Source: an uncultured Hoeflea sp.
GTDB lineage: Bacteria > Pseudomonadota > Alphaproteobacteria > Rhizobiales > Rhizobiaceae
Direction of reading: 5' to 3'
NCBI RefSeq assembly: GCF_947501405.1
Contig: NZ_CANMVK010000001.1
Location: 868,001-932,000 of the forward strand
DNA length: 64,000 bases
Shown: piece by piece, positions 26,029-34,847 of the stretch
Numbering within the stretch: position 1 is the first letter of the stretch
How the letters are laid out: the number at the start of each line of letters is the position of its first letter
Notes under the pieces: model-generated
What the model was told of the DNA's origin: nothing
Seen by the model: the letters and a program-made list of their open reading frames with translations, nothing else
Databases searched by the model: none
Position numbers and translations under genes: made by a program

Positions 26029-27050
26029 TGGCGCTTCATCGCGGCCGCGGTTTTGCGGCGATCAACTATCCCATCGGCATGAATCTTGGCGGCGATCCGA
26101 GCCAGGCGCTGGTTCATTCCAATCCTGACGGCAAATTCACCGTGGCGCTGTCTGCCATCGATCTGGGGCAGGGGATGAAATCGGTCACCCGCCAGATTGC
26201 CGCCGAAACCCTGGGCGTGCCGGTGGAGGATGTCTATGTCGACACCGCCGACAGCGACACCGGTCCGCACGATATGGGCTCGTTTGCCTCGCGCGGTACC
26301 CACCGGATGGGCAACGCCGTCATTCAGGCCTCTCAGGAAGCGCGGTCGGTGATGCTGGAAGCGGCGGCGGAGGAACTGGAAGTCGACGCTGCGGATCTCG
26401 TTACCGACGGGCGCGGCAACATTCACGTCAAGGGCGCGCCGTCGCGGTCGATCACCACCATGGCCGCCTCGCAGGCCGCGCAGTTCAAACAGGGCCGCAC
26501 CATTGCTGGGCGGGGCATCTTTCTGATTCCGCTGTCGGAGGTGGATCCCCAAACCGGCGAGATGACGCCGGTGTCGTGCTTCGCCCATGCGGCGATGCTG
26601 GTCGAGGTCGAGGTTGATGACGAGACCGGCGAGGTGGCGGTGCTGGACATGCAATCGGCCTATGAGGTCGGGCGGGCGCTCAACCCAAAGCTTGTCGAGC
26701 AGCAATTGCGCGGCGGCGCCTGGATGGGCATGAGCCACGCCATCTGGGAGACGACCGAACCCTATTACCCGTCACGCGACCACGGACCGGAGGATTTCAA
26801 CGCCTATGTGATGCCCGGCCCGGGCGATTTAGCCCCCCATCACATCTCGGTTTTGGAACGGCCTGCGCCGGATGGACCCTATGGCGGCAAGGGCCCGGGC
26901 GAGATGTGCGCCAATCCGGTGCTGCCGGCTGTGGTCAACGCGGTTTACGACGCGGTGGGCGTGCGCGTTGACGATCTTCCGGTCACGCCGGAAAAGGTTC
27001 TGCGCGGCCTCAAGGCAAATGGCGGGGCCAAACCCCGCAAGGCGCTCTGA
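26028..27050 (+). CDS. Molybdenum hydroxylase large subunit, C-terminal half
   Basis: This 340-residue protein completes the Mo subunit. It contains SAIDLGQGMKSV near 42-53, a pterin-contacting loop, and GGKGPGEMCANPVLPAVVNA near 279-298, where the glutamate of GPGE is the expected catalytic base of this enzyme family. Its ATG overlaps the preceding TAA as TAATG, with CAGGAGGCG just upstream, giving tight coupling and equal expression of both halves. The substrate is unknown; the pathway context favours a cyclic or N-heterocyclic compound hydroxylated next to a ring nitrogen or carbonyl. Confidence 0.88.
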   Translation: MALHRGRGFAAINYPIGMNLGGDPSQALVHSNPDGKFTVALSAIDLGQGMKSVTRQIAAETLGVPVEDVYVDTADSDTGPHDMGSFASRGTHRMGNAVIQASQEARSVMLEAAAEELEVDAADLVTDGRGNIHVKGAPSRSITTMAASQAAQFKQGRTIAGRGIFLIPLSEVDPQTGEMTPVSCFAHAAMLVEVEVDDETGEVAVLDMQSAYEVGRALNPKLVEQQLRGGAWMGMSHAIWETTEPYYPSRDHGPEDFNAYVMPGPGDLAPHHISVLERPAPDGPYGGKGPGEMCANPVLPAVVNAVYDAVGVRVDDLPVTPEKVLRGLKANGGAKPRKAL

Positions 27051-27931
27051 TGGCGATCCGGTCCAGCATACTCGGCCTTGATGGCCCCGAGCCGCTGGCG
27101 CTGGGCCTGCGCGATGCGCAATATATCGCCGATGAAGGGCTTTCAACCGCCGCCTATCTGGCTTTGGCGCTGGGCAAGCCGCTGTTGCTCGAAGGCGCGC
27201 CCGGCGTGGGCAAGACCGAGGCCGCCAAGGCGCTGTCTTCCGTGCTGGGGCGCGAACTGGTCCGGTTGCAATGCTATGAGGGCATTGATGCGGCCGCCGC
27301 CATGTATGAGTGGAATTTTCCGCGCCAGATGCTGGCGATCCGTCAGGCCGGCGACGGTCACATCAATCTCTACGCCGATGAATTCCTGATCTCCCGACCG
27401 GTTCTGCAGGCGCTTGAGGCGCCGCGCCAGAGGGTGCTGCTGATTGACGAGATCGACCGCGCCGACCATGAATTCGAGGCATTTCTGCTCGAATTCCTCT
27501 CCGATTTCACCGTGTCGATTCCCGAGCGCGGTACCATCCGTGCTTCCGAGCCGCCGGTGGTGATCCTGACGTCGAATCGCACCAGAGAATTGCATGAAGC
27601 CTTGCGCCGCCGCTGCGTCTATCACTGGATCGATTATCCGTCGCCGGAGCTTGAGGCGCAGATCGTGATGATGCGGGCCTCGACGGTGGCGCAGGAAACC
27701 GCGCGTAAGGTGGTGGCGGCCGTCGGCGGATTGCGTGCCGAGCCGCTGGCCAAGCCGCCGGGCGTTGCCGAGACCGTGGAATGGGCCCAGGCCGCAACGC
27801 TGCTCAACAGCCAGGGGGTGGCCTGGCCCCGGGCTTTCGCGCGCGCCATCGGGGTGGCGCTCAAGGATCAGGATGATCTGACTTTTATGGCGCCGCGGCT
27901 CGATGCGCTCATCGAGGAGGCCGTGGCATGA
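27050..27931 (+). CDS. MoxR-family AAA+ ATPase (CoxD-like)
   Basis: This 293-residue AAA+ ATPase has Walker A GAPGVGKT at 49-56 and Walker B LLIDEIDRAD near 129-138. It matches CoxD, which with CoxE matures the active site of CO dehydrogenase; relatives occur next to many Mo hydroxylases. The start codon overlaps the preceding stop (TGATG). With the VWA protein encoded next it probably forms a MoxR-VWA chaperone pair for the split hydroxylase. Confidence 0.9.
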   Translation: MAIRSSILGLDGPEPLALGLRDAQYIADEGLSTAAYLALALGKPLLLEGAPGVGKTEAAKALSSVLGRELVRLQCYEGIDAAAAMYEWNFPRQMLAIRQAGDGHINLYADEFLISRPVLQALEAPRQRVLLIDEIDRADHEFEAFLLEFLSDFTVSIPERGTIRASEPPVVILTSNRTRELHEALRRRCVYHWIDYPSPELEAQIVMMRASTVAQETARKVVAAVGGLRAEPLAKPPGVAETVEWAQAATLLNSQGVAWPRAFARAIGVALKDQDDLTFMAPRLDALIEEAVA

Positions 27932-29067
27932 ACGGCGGCGGCACATATCTGACTGGACCGGTGGCGGCGAAGCTTCCGAGGCCGCTTGCGCCATTTCTTG
28001 AGTTGGCCACCGCGCTGCGCGCCGCCGGGGTCGCCGCGGCGCCGGAACAAACGCAGGTCTTCATTGCGAGCGTAGGCTTGCTGGGGCCGCGCTCGATTGG
28101 CGACATCCGCCGGGCGGCACATGCCGCGTTTGGCCCCGGGCCAGACAGGCGAGCCGAATTCGACGTGATTTTTGACGCGATCTTTCTTGGACGGGCGCTG
28201 GCGGCGCCCGCGATGGGTGAACCGGAGGAAATGCCCCAGGCCTTCGATGCCGGTGATTTCGATCTGATGCCCGAAAGCCCTGAGGAAGACCCGTCGGGCG
28301 GTGATGCGACCACCACCGAGCGGCTGTTTGCCCGCATGCTCGCGCCCGATGACGATGATGCGGCGCTGCGCGGTTTTGCGCGGTCCGCGCCCGGCGCATT
28401 GCCCCGCCGCAGATCGCGCCGCACTGCGCCCGGCAAGGGACGCCTGGCCGATCCGCGGCGGGCATTTCGCGACATGCTGCGCCGGGATGGCGAGATCAGC
28501 CGATTGCCCGCCCGGTACCGGAAGAGCCGGCAACGCAGGATCCTCATGCTTGTCGATGTGTCTGGATCGATGAAGGCGGGCACCGATGGCGCCCTGCGGC
28601 TGTGCCATGCGCTGGTTCAGGCCGGCGAACGCGTCGAGGCCTTTACGCTCGGCACGCGGCTTACGCGGGTGACCCGGGCGTTGAAGCATCGCAACCGTGA
28701 GCAGGCGCTGACGCTTGCGTCCGGGCTGGTGGCCGACTGGGATGGCGGCACGAGGCTTGGAGAAGCGCTGGCGGTGTTTTTGTCGGTGCCGCGGTTCGCC
28801 TCATTCGCGCGCGGCGCGCTGGTAATCGTGGTCTCGGACGGGCTCGAGCGCGGCGGCCCGGATGCGCTGACCGCTTCGATGGCCCGGCTTGATGGCCTGG
28901 CCTGGTCGGTGCTGTGGCTGTCGCCGCTGGCCGCCGATCCCGCCTACCGGCCGGAAACCGGAGCGATGCGGGCGATCCTGCCGATGCTCGATCGGCTCGG
29001 CGACGGCTCCAGTCCGGCAACGCTGGCGCGCGAGATCCTGGCTTTTTCCAAGGGGGCGCGGGCATGA
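27928..29067 (+). CDS. VWA-domain protein (CoxE-like)
   Basis: This 379-residue cytoplasmic protein has a C-terminal von Willebrand factor A domain from about 200. The metal-ion site DVSGS is at 210-214. The N-terminal half has helical segments, an acidic middle (about 100-145) and an Arg-rich stretch (about 160-205), as in CoxE proteins. It overlaps the MoxR gene by four bases and is expected to act with it in inserting or sulfurating the Mo active site. No membrane segment is seen. Confidence 0.88.
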   Translation: MNGGGTYLTGPVAAKLPRPLAPFLELATALRAAGVAAAPEQTQVFIASVGLLGPRSIGDIRRAAHAAFGPGPDRRAEFDVIFDAIFLGRALAAPAMGEPEEMPQAFDAGDFDLMPESPEEDPSGGDATTTERLFARMLAPDDDDAALRGFARSAPGALPRRRSRRTAPGKGRLADPRRAFRDMLRRDGEISRLPARYRKSRQRRILMLVDVSGSMKAGTDGALRLCHALVQAGERVEAFTLGTRLTRVTRALKHRNREQALTLASGLVADWDGGTRLGEALAVFLSVPRFASFARGALVIVVSDGLERGGPDALTASMARLDGLAWSVLWLSPLAADPAYRPETGAMRAILPMLDRLGDGSSPATLAREILAFSKGARA

Positions 29068-29945
29068 AGATCATCGACTCGCATTTTCATGTCTGGCGGC
29101 AGGCGGATCTGCCGTGGCTGTCGGGGCCGATGCAGCCGCGCATTTTCGGCCCTTACGAGGCGATCCGCCGCGATTATCCGATGGCCGAATATTTGGGCGA
29201 CACTGCCGGGACCGGAGTGGAAAAGGCGGTTTATGTGCAGGCCAACTGGCCGGTCGACAAGGCCTGCGATGAGGTTTCCTGGCTGCAACAGGTGGCGTGC
29301 GAGACCGGCTGGCCCCAGGCCGTGGTGGCCTATGCCGATATGACGGTCGAGGATGCGCGGCCGGCGCTTGACAGCCTGGCGAGGTTCTCGCTGGTCCGGG
29401 GCATCCGCCAGCAGTTTCACTGGCACGAAAACCCGCTCTACCGTTTCGCGCCAACGCCTGATTTGTGCCTGGACTTGCATGTACAGCGAAACATCGGATA
29501 TCTGGCCGATTACGATTTCAGCTTCGATCTTCAGGTGTTTGCCGGGCAGATGGCGGCCGCCGCAACACTGGCCGATGCCTGCCCGGAAGTCGGCTTCGTG
29601 TTGCAGCATGCGGGCATGCTCGAAGATCTGAGCGAAAACGGACGCGCGCAATGGCGCGCCAGCCTGTCAGAACTTGCCGCGCGGCCCAATGTATCGGCCA
29701 AGCTTTCAGGGTTCGGCACCTTCATCCATCGAAACGACGCCGGCCATGTGGCCTGGCTGGTGGAGGAAACAGTGGCGCTGTTTGGGGCGGAGCGGTGCCT
29801 GTGGGGGTCGAATTTCCCCATTGAGAAACTCTGGACCGATTACCCGGCGCTGCTGCAAGCGCATCTTCAAGCCACCGCCGGGCTCAGCGAAACGCAACGA
29901 ACCGACATCTTTTCCGGCACGGCAAGCCGGATCTACCGGATTTAA
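29064..29945 (+). CDS. Amidohydrolase family 2 protein
   Basis: This 293-residue metal-dependent hydrolase has a TIM-barrel fold. The metal site starts with HFHVW (H7, H9). RQQFHWHE follows mid-chain, and LWGSNFPIEKLW near the C-terminus carries the conserved aspartate-region motif of the family 2 enzymes, although the residue after GS is Asn where many have Asp. The start overlaps the preceding stop (ATGA). Related proteins hydrolyse lactones such as 2-pyrone-4,6-dicarboxylate or decarboxylate aromatic acids, so a ring-opening or decarboxylation step after hydroxylation is plausible. Confidence 0.82.
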   Translation: MKIIDSHFHVWRQADLPWLSGPMQPRIFGPYEAIRRDYPMAEYLGDTAGTGVEKAVYVQANWPVDKACDEVSWLQQVACETGWPQAVVAYADMTVEDARPALDSLARFSLVRGIRQQFHWHENPLYRFAPTPDLCLDLHVQRNIGYLADYDFSFDLQVFAGQMAAAATLADACPEVGFVLQHAGMLEDLSENGRAQWRASLSELAARPNVSAKLSGFGTFIHRNDAGHVAWLVEETVALFGAERCLWGSNFPIEKLWTDYPALLQAHLQATAGLSETQRTDIFSGTASRIYRI

Positions 29946-29960
29946 TGGGAGGACACGCCA

Positions 29961-30809
29961 ATGGCATTGGAAATCAAGATACTCGATTATGGCGATATCG
30001 AGTTGGAATCGAGCTTTCTGGTGCTCGCCCGCGATTGCGGCCGGGTTCGCCGGGTGCCGGTCTACGGGTTCCTGATCCTGGGCGGTCAATATCCGATCGT
30101 GGTTGACACCGGCTATCGCGACAACGCGATCATGGAGACGCTCGGGATGCGCGGGCTGCAGTTTCATGAAAACATGATCGAGCGGCAGCTTGCTAATCAC
30201 GGCGTCAAGCCGGGAGATGTGCGCTATGTGCTGCACACGCATCTGCACATCGACCATGCCGGCAAGGACGACCATTTTCCGATGAACACCACGGTGGTGA
30301 TCAACCGCCGGGAACTCGAATGCTCGGTGTCGGGCCTGATGCATCCGCAATATCCCAAGCCTGACATCCAGCACCTGATCGAGCGGTTGCACACCCGCGA
30401 CGCGCTGCGGCTTGAGGATCTCGAGCTATCCGGCCCGGTGGAGATCATGCCCGGGGTGGTGATGGAGGCCGCCAACGCCCACACCGAGGGATCGATGAAT
30501 GTGCATGTCGAAACCGCGGAGGGGCAGGCGACGATCTGCGGCGATGTTATCTATGATTTCAACGACCAGATCATCGAGCCGATCTACCAGATCAGCGATC
30601 ACGAGCCGCAGGTCACCGGCAATCATGCCGGTTCCAAACGGTCCGAGAAGGCGGCGATCAAGAAGCTGCTCAACTCATCGAAATTCCTGCTGCCGGTGCA
30701 CGACAAACCGGCACTGATCGAGCATGGCCAGGTGGTCGGGCGTCTCGACATGCAGATCCCGGGTCCGGTCAGCCAGACGGTGCCGCGCCGCAACTGGTTC
30801 GCTGTCTAG
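29961..30809 (+). CDS. Metallo-beta-lactamase-fold hydrolase (AHL-lactonase-like)
   Basis: This 282-residue cytoplasmic metal hydrolase has the dinuclear zinc motif HTHLHIDH (H94, H96, D98, H99) and a later NAHTEGSMNVHV histidine and DVIYDF aspartate. Size and motif spacing match the N-acyl-homoserine-lactonase subgroup. In this operon a lactonase acting on a pathway intermediate is more likely than quorum quenching. GGGAGG precedes the ATG. Confidence 0.84.
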   Translation: MALEIKILDYGDIELESSFLVLARDCGRVRRVPVYGFLILGGQYPIVVDTGYRDNAIMETLGMRGLQFHENMIERQLANHGVKPGDVRYVLHTHLHIDHAGKDDHFPMNTTVVINRRELECSVSGLMHPQYPKPDIQHLIERLHTRDALRLEDLELSGPVEIMPGVVMEAANAHTEGSMNVHVETAEGQATICGDVIYDFNDQIIEPIYQISDHEPQVTGNHAGSKRSEKAAIKKLLNSSKFLLPVHDKPALIEHGQVVGRLDMQIPGPVSQTVPRRNWFAV

Positions 30810-30822
30810 CGGGGAGGGTAAG

Positions 30823-32397
30823 ATGGCTCATCAGGCTGTGGATCCAGACTTCCGGCGACTGGTCGACGAGCACGCGCCGGTGCGCCAGCCAGGCAGCGGG
30901 TTTACCTTCACCGAAGGGCCGATCTGGCACCCGGTGGAGCAGTATCTGCTGTTCTCCGATATGCCGGGCGATGTGCGCCGGCGGCTCGACAAGGGCGGAG
31001 TGCGCGAGATCATGCGCCCGTCGAACATGGGCAACGGCATGACCTATGACGCCGAGCTCAATCTGCTGGTCTGTGAGCACGCCACATCCTGCGTGGCGCG
31101 CTTCCGGCCCGATGGGCGACGGGAGGTGCTGACCAGCCATTTCGAGGGCCGCGAACTTAATTCGCCCAATGATATCTGCGTCAAATCCGACGGCTCGATC
31201 TGGTTTACCGATCCCTGGTACGGTCGTATGCCGGTGTTTGGCATCGAGCGGCCGCGCGAGCTTGGCTGGCAGGGCGTGTTCCGGCTGCCACCGGGGCACA
31301 GGCCCGGCGACGAGCCGCAGCTTGTGGTCGACCGCTACATGTTCTCAATGCCCAACGGGCTGTGCTTTTCGCCTGACGAAAGCCTGCTCTACATCAACGA
31401 CACCGAGCAGGCCAATATCCGGGTCTTTGACGTGCAATCCGATGGCACGCTCAGGAACGGCCGGGTGTTTGCTTCCGGCATTCGCGACAGTCTGCTGCCG
31501 GGCGTGCCCGACGGAATGAAATGCGATGCGGAGGGCAATGTCTGGTGCACCGCGCCGGGCGGTGTCTGGGTCTACTCGCCCAAGGGCCGGCTCTTGGGCA
31601 AGGTGTCGATCCCCGAACTGCCGGCCAATTTGCATTGGGGCGGGCCGGACTGGCGCACGCTTTATGTGTGCGCCTCGACCTCGGTCTATGCGGTGGATGT
31701 CAAGATCGGCCCGCGCAATGAACCCTTCATGCGGGCGCGGGCATCGGCCGCAACCGCAGCGCAGACGTCGCCGCAGTCGGACGGCTCCGATCCGCTGCGA
31801 CTGGAAGCTCGGCGCTGCGCGCTGATTATCCAGGACATGCAAAATGATGTGGTGATGGAGGGTGGCGCATTCGCCGAGTCAGGTTCGCCCGAGCATTGCC
31901 GGCAGCAAAACGCCATCGCCAATATCGCGCGGCTGGCCGAGCGCTGCCGGGCGCTGGGGATTCCGGTCATCCATGTGCATTTCCTAGTGCCGCCGGGCGC
32001 CAAGGGATTGACCCTGAACGCGCCTTTGTTTGAGGGTGTGATCGACAATTCGGCGCTGGTGCGCGGCACTTGGGGCGGTGCGCCGGTGGCGGGACTTGAA
32101 CCGCAGGACGGCGATTTCGTGGTGGAGAAAATGCGCATGTCGGCCTGGGAAGGCTCCAATCTGGAGACCATTTTAAAATCCGAGGGCCGTGACATGATCA
32201 TCGAAACCGGAGCCTGGACCAATATGTCGATCGAGCACACGGCGCGCACCGGCGCTGACAAGGGCTATGTGATGGTTATCCCCGAGGATGGCTGCTCGAC
32301 GATGAACGCCGACTGGCACAATGCGTCGATCAATTATGCGCTGCAAAATGTCTCGCTGGTCACCAGGACAGATGCGGTGATCGCAGCGCTCGGCTGA
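30823..32397 (+). CDS. SMP-30/gluconolactonase fused to a cysteine-hydrolase-like domain
   Basis: This 524-residue two-domain protein has an SMP-30/gluconolactonase beta-propeller at residues 1-305, with metal-ligand signatures FTEGPIWHP (E31), LNSPNDICV and MPNGLCFSPD. After an Ala/Ser-rich linker (about 306-323), residues 327-524 form an isochorismatase/cysteine-hydrolase fold with the conserved aspartate D338 (IIQDMQND) and a lysine in VEKMRMSAWEG. The usual nucleophile Cys is replaced by Ser469 (TNMSIEHT). The domain may hydrolyse through Ser, act like the Cys-free isochorismatases, or be inactive. The combination suggests two consecutive hydrolytic steps, lactone and then amide or carbamoyl. 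It is the last gene of the train. Confidence 0.85.
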   Translation: MAHQAVDPDFRRLVDEHAPVRQPGSGFTFTEGPIWHPVEQYLLFSDMPGDVRRRLDKGGVREIMRPSNMGNGMTYDAELNLLVCEHATSCVARFRPDGRREVLTSHFEGRELNSPNDICVKSDGSIWFTDPWYGRMPVFGIERPRELGWQGVFRLPPGHRPGDEPQLVVDRYMFSMPNGLCFSPDESLLYINDTEQANIRVFDVQSDGTLRNGRVFASGIRDSLLPGVPDGMKCDAEGNVWCTAPGGVWVYSPKGRLLGKVSIPELPANLHWGGPDWRTLYVCASTSVYAVDVKIGPRNEPFMRARASAATAAQTSPQSDGSDPLRLEARRCALIIQDMQNDVVMEGGAFAESGSPEHCRQQNAIANIARLAERCRALGIPVIHVHFLVPPGAKGLTLNAPLFEGVIDNSALVRGTWGGAPVAGLEPQDGDFVVEKMRMSAWEGSNLETILKSEGRDMIIETGAWTNMSIEHTARTGADKGYVMVIPEDGCSTMNADWHNASINYALQNVSLVTRTDAVIAALG

Positions 32398-32418
32398 TCG
32401 CACCAGGTTTCGGACTGG

Positions 32419-33876
32419 TCACGGCGTGAAGGCCAGCCGGCGATGCATGGCGTAGCGCGTCAAAAGCTGATCGCGCAGCCCGGCCACGGGCTCTACCGTT
32501 AGCAGTGGCGGCTTTTGCATGCCGAGGATCTCCACCGTTCTTTCCGGATCGCTAGCCGCCATGGCCATGCGCGCTGCGCCCAGGCAGGCTGAAATATCGC
32601 CCTGGGCGGGAATGGCAATTTCGGTGTCGAGTAGCGAGGCGATCAGCGACACCCAGAACGGAGAGCGGGTGCCGCCGCCCACTGCCTGGATGTGGTCGAC
32701 CGGCACGCCGGAGGCGCGCTGCGCCTGGTAGGCTGCGTAAAACTGCATCGCCACGCCTTCGAGCACCGCATAGGCCAGATCCGCCTTGTCGTGACCGGCC
32801 ATGATGCCTGAAAAGATAGCGGACGCATCCGGCCGGTTGTCGGGCGAGCGCACGCCGGTGATCGACGGGCGGCTGACCGGGCAGGCGGCGATGCCCGCTG
32901 CGGCCCGGACTTCCGCGAGACTGGCAAGATCGGCGGCGGAGGTGGATGTCAGCCGCGCCAGCCAGTCCAGCGACTGGGTTGCGGCCATCACCACGCCCAT
33001 GGAAAGATAGGTTCCCGCCGCGGCGTGCGGGGTGGTCAGGATCGCCTTGTCCGGGGCGGGATGAAAGCTTGCGTCGACCGCGCTGAGCACGCCGGAGGTT
33101 CCGATGCTCAGTGCCGCGCGGCCCGGGACGGAGGCGCCGACGCCGATCGCGCCGGCATAATTGTCACCGCTTCCCGTGGCCACCAGCACGGCATCCTGGA
33201 GGTTCCAGCGTCGGCACAGCTCGGTGCGCAACTGCCCCGCCGGTGCGCAGGATTGCATGAGCGGCGGCAGCCGGGCCCGGTCCCAGCCGGCGGCGGCAAG
33301 CAGTTCGTCATCCCAGGCGCCGCTGGCGCAATCCATCAGCATGGTGCCGGCCGCATCGGTGATGTCGGTGGCCCGTTCACCGGTCAGGCAGAGCCGGACA
33401 TAGTCCTTGGGCAGCATCAGCACATCGGCTGTGTCGAGAGCAGCGGGTGCGTGTTTGGTCAGCCAGAGAAGTTTTGGGGCTGTCAGGCCAGGGTCGGGCT
33501 GTCCATTGGTGCGAAGGCCGATGTCGGGCACGCGCTCGAGCAGTTCGGCGCATTCGGCGATGGCGCGCTGATCGTTCCACAGGATGCAAGGCGTGGTGGG
33601 GCGGTCGGCCTTGTCGAGCAGCACCTGTCCCAGCATCTGGCCGGACAACGAGATGGCCTTAAGGCGGGCCATCAATGCCGGGTGGTCGGCCGCCAGCTCA
33701 TCGAAACATTCGACGGTCAAATGCCACCATTGATCCGGATCCTGCTGGCTCCAGCCCGGATGCGGGATGTCGACTGGCGAAGCGCGGGCGGCGGTTGCGC
33801 AGCATGCGCCGTTTTCATCGACCAGCGCGATCTTGATGCCGGAGGTGCCCAGATCGATGCCCGCAAACAGCATCAT
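32419..33876 (-). CDS. xylB: FGGY carbohydrate kinase, xylulokinase-like
   Basis: This 485-residue cytoplasmic sugar kinase phosphorylates a ketose or polyol with ATP. The N-terminal phosphate-binding loop FAGIDLGTSGIKIAL and the C-terminal adenosine motif AVGGGTRSPFW are present, and length and HPGWSQQDPDQWW match xylulokinases. It overlaps the SorC regulator gene by ATGA on the minus strand and is the last gene of the importer operon. With the L-xylulose-reductase-like SDR on the plus strand it points to a pentitol or pentulose pathway, but FGGY kinases vary in specificity. Confidence 0.83.
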   Translation of the reverse strand: MMLFAGIDLGTSGIKIALVDENGACCATAARASPVDIPHPGWSQQDPDQWWHLTVECFDELAADHPALMARLKAISLSGQMLGQVLLDKADRPTTPCILWNDQRAIAECAELLERVPDIGLRTNGQPDPGLTAPKLLWLTKHAPAALDTADVLMLPKDYVRLCLTGERATDITDAAGTMLMDCASGAWDDELLAAAGWDRARLPPLMQSCAPAGQLRTELCRRWNLQDAVLVATGSGDNYAGAIGVGASVPGRAALSIGTSGVLSAVDASFHPAPDKAILTTPHAAAGTYLSMGVVMAATQSLDWLARLTSTSAADLASLAEVRAAAGIAACPVSRPSITGVRSPDNRPDASAIFSGIMAGHDKADLAYAVLEGVAMQFYAAYQAQRASGVPVDHIQAVGGGTRSPFWVSLIASLLDTEIAIPAQGDISACLGAARMAMAASDPERTVEILGMQKPPLLTVEPVAGLRDQLLTRYAMHRRLAFTP

Positions 33877-34838
33877 GCAGCCTCGAGCAATGCGCGCGCC
33901 GTGAGTTCATCGGTCACCAGATGATCGACGCAATCGCGGCGCAGAATCGCCAGAATGATCGGCGCCTTGTGCAGCCCGCCAGCGGCGACAATGACATTGG
34001 GCAGCGTGTTGAGATCTTCCAGCCGGATGCCCAACACCCGGTCATTGATGTCATTGGCGATCGGCTCGCCATGCTTGTCGAGGAAATAGCCCATGATGTC
34101 GCCCACGGCGCCGGCGCTCACCAGTTCGTCGACTGTGACATCGTCGGGCAGCCCATCGGCAAGCAGCAGCGAATGCGCCATGTCGCCGGCCGCCAGCGCC
34201 AGCCCGTCGGCGCGGCGTATCTTGTCGATGGAGCCGCGAAACTCCTTCTGTTCGCGCAGGATCTTGCGGCTTTTGACGCTTGCCGCGTAAACCGGGGCGG
34301 TGAAGTAGCTGTGCTCGGCATTGCACAGGTCTGCCAGCCTGGTGGTGATTTCATAGCTGTTGACGTCGGACCCCTTTGCCAGCCCGCCCATCACCGAGGT
34401 GATTTCGAGATCGGGGCGGTTGAGCGGCTCCATGAAGCGGGTCGCCATGTTGAGCGTGTTGCCCCACGACATGCCGAACAGGTGGACATCCTTGCGCGAC
34501 AGGAACCGGGTGAGGAACTGCCCCAAGGCTGCACCCAGCACATTGTGCGGGTTGAAGTGGTCGCCGGCCACCGGCGCCACGGTGGCCGAGGTGAGGCCGA
34601 AACGTGCAATCAGTTCGGTTTCCAGCGCAACGCAGGGCCCGAGCGGCGAGTTGATCGACACCCGCACGATGCCGCGTTCGCGTGCCTCCGAAAGCGCCTT
34701 GTTGACCCGCAGACGGGTCAGCCCGAAGGCTTCGGCAGCTTGCGCCTGTGTCAGCCCCTGAACCTCGCAGGCATAGGAAATCCTGACCAGCAACTGTTCC
34801 TCGGCATCGAGGATTTCCGATTTCGGCCGCCGCGACAT
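33873..34838 (-). CDS. SorC-family sugar-responsive transcriptional regulator
   Basis: This 321-residue regulator has an N-terminal helix-turn-helix (about 22-55, LTQAQAAEAFGLTRLRVNKAL) and a SorC effector domain of the phosphosugar-isomerase fold. The C-terminal part shows VIVAAGGLHKAPIILAILR. Relatives such as EryD or SmoC repress or activate polyol operons and sense sugar phosphates. Lying inside the operon it presumably controls, it is the best candidate to bind the 26-bp palindrome at 38002-38027. Confidence 0.86.
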   Translation of the reverse strand: MSRRPKSEILDAEEQLLVRISYACEVQGLTQAQAAEAFGLTRLRVNKALSEARERGIVRVSINSPLGPCVALETELIARFGLTSATVAPVAGDHFNPHNVLGAALGQFLTRFLSRKDVHLFGMSWGNTLNMATRFMEPLNRPDLEITSVMGGLAKGSDVNSYEITTRLADLCNAEHSYFTAPVYAASVKSRKILREQKEFRGSIDKIRRADGLALAAGDMAHSLLLADGLPDDVTVDELVSAGAVGDIMGYFLDKHGEPIANDINDRVLGIRLEDLNTLPNVIVAAGGLHKAPIILAILRRDCVDHLVTDELTARALLEAA

Positions 34839-34847
34839 TTCTCTTCC

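Noticed and set aside
24355-27050. Frameshifted pseudogene of a single large molybdenum subunit
   Set aside because: The first protein ends in a long organised Pro/Gln tail and the second starts with its own ribosome site and TAATG coupling. Both halves keep their key motifs.
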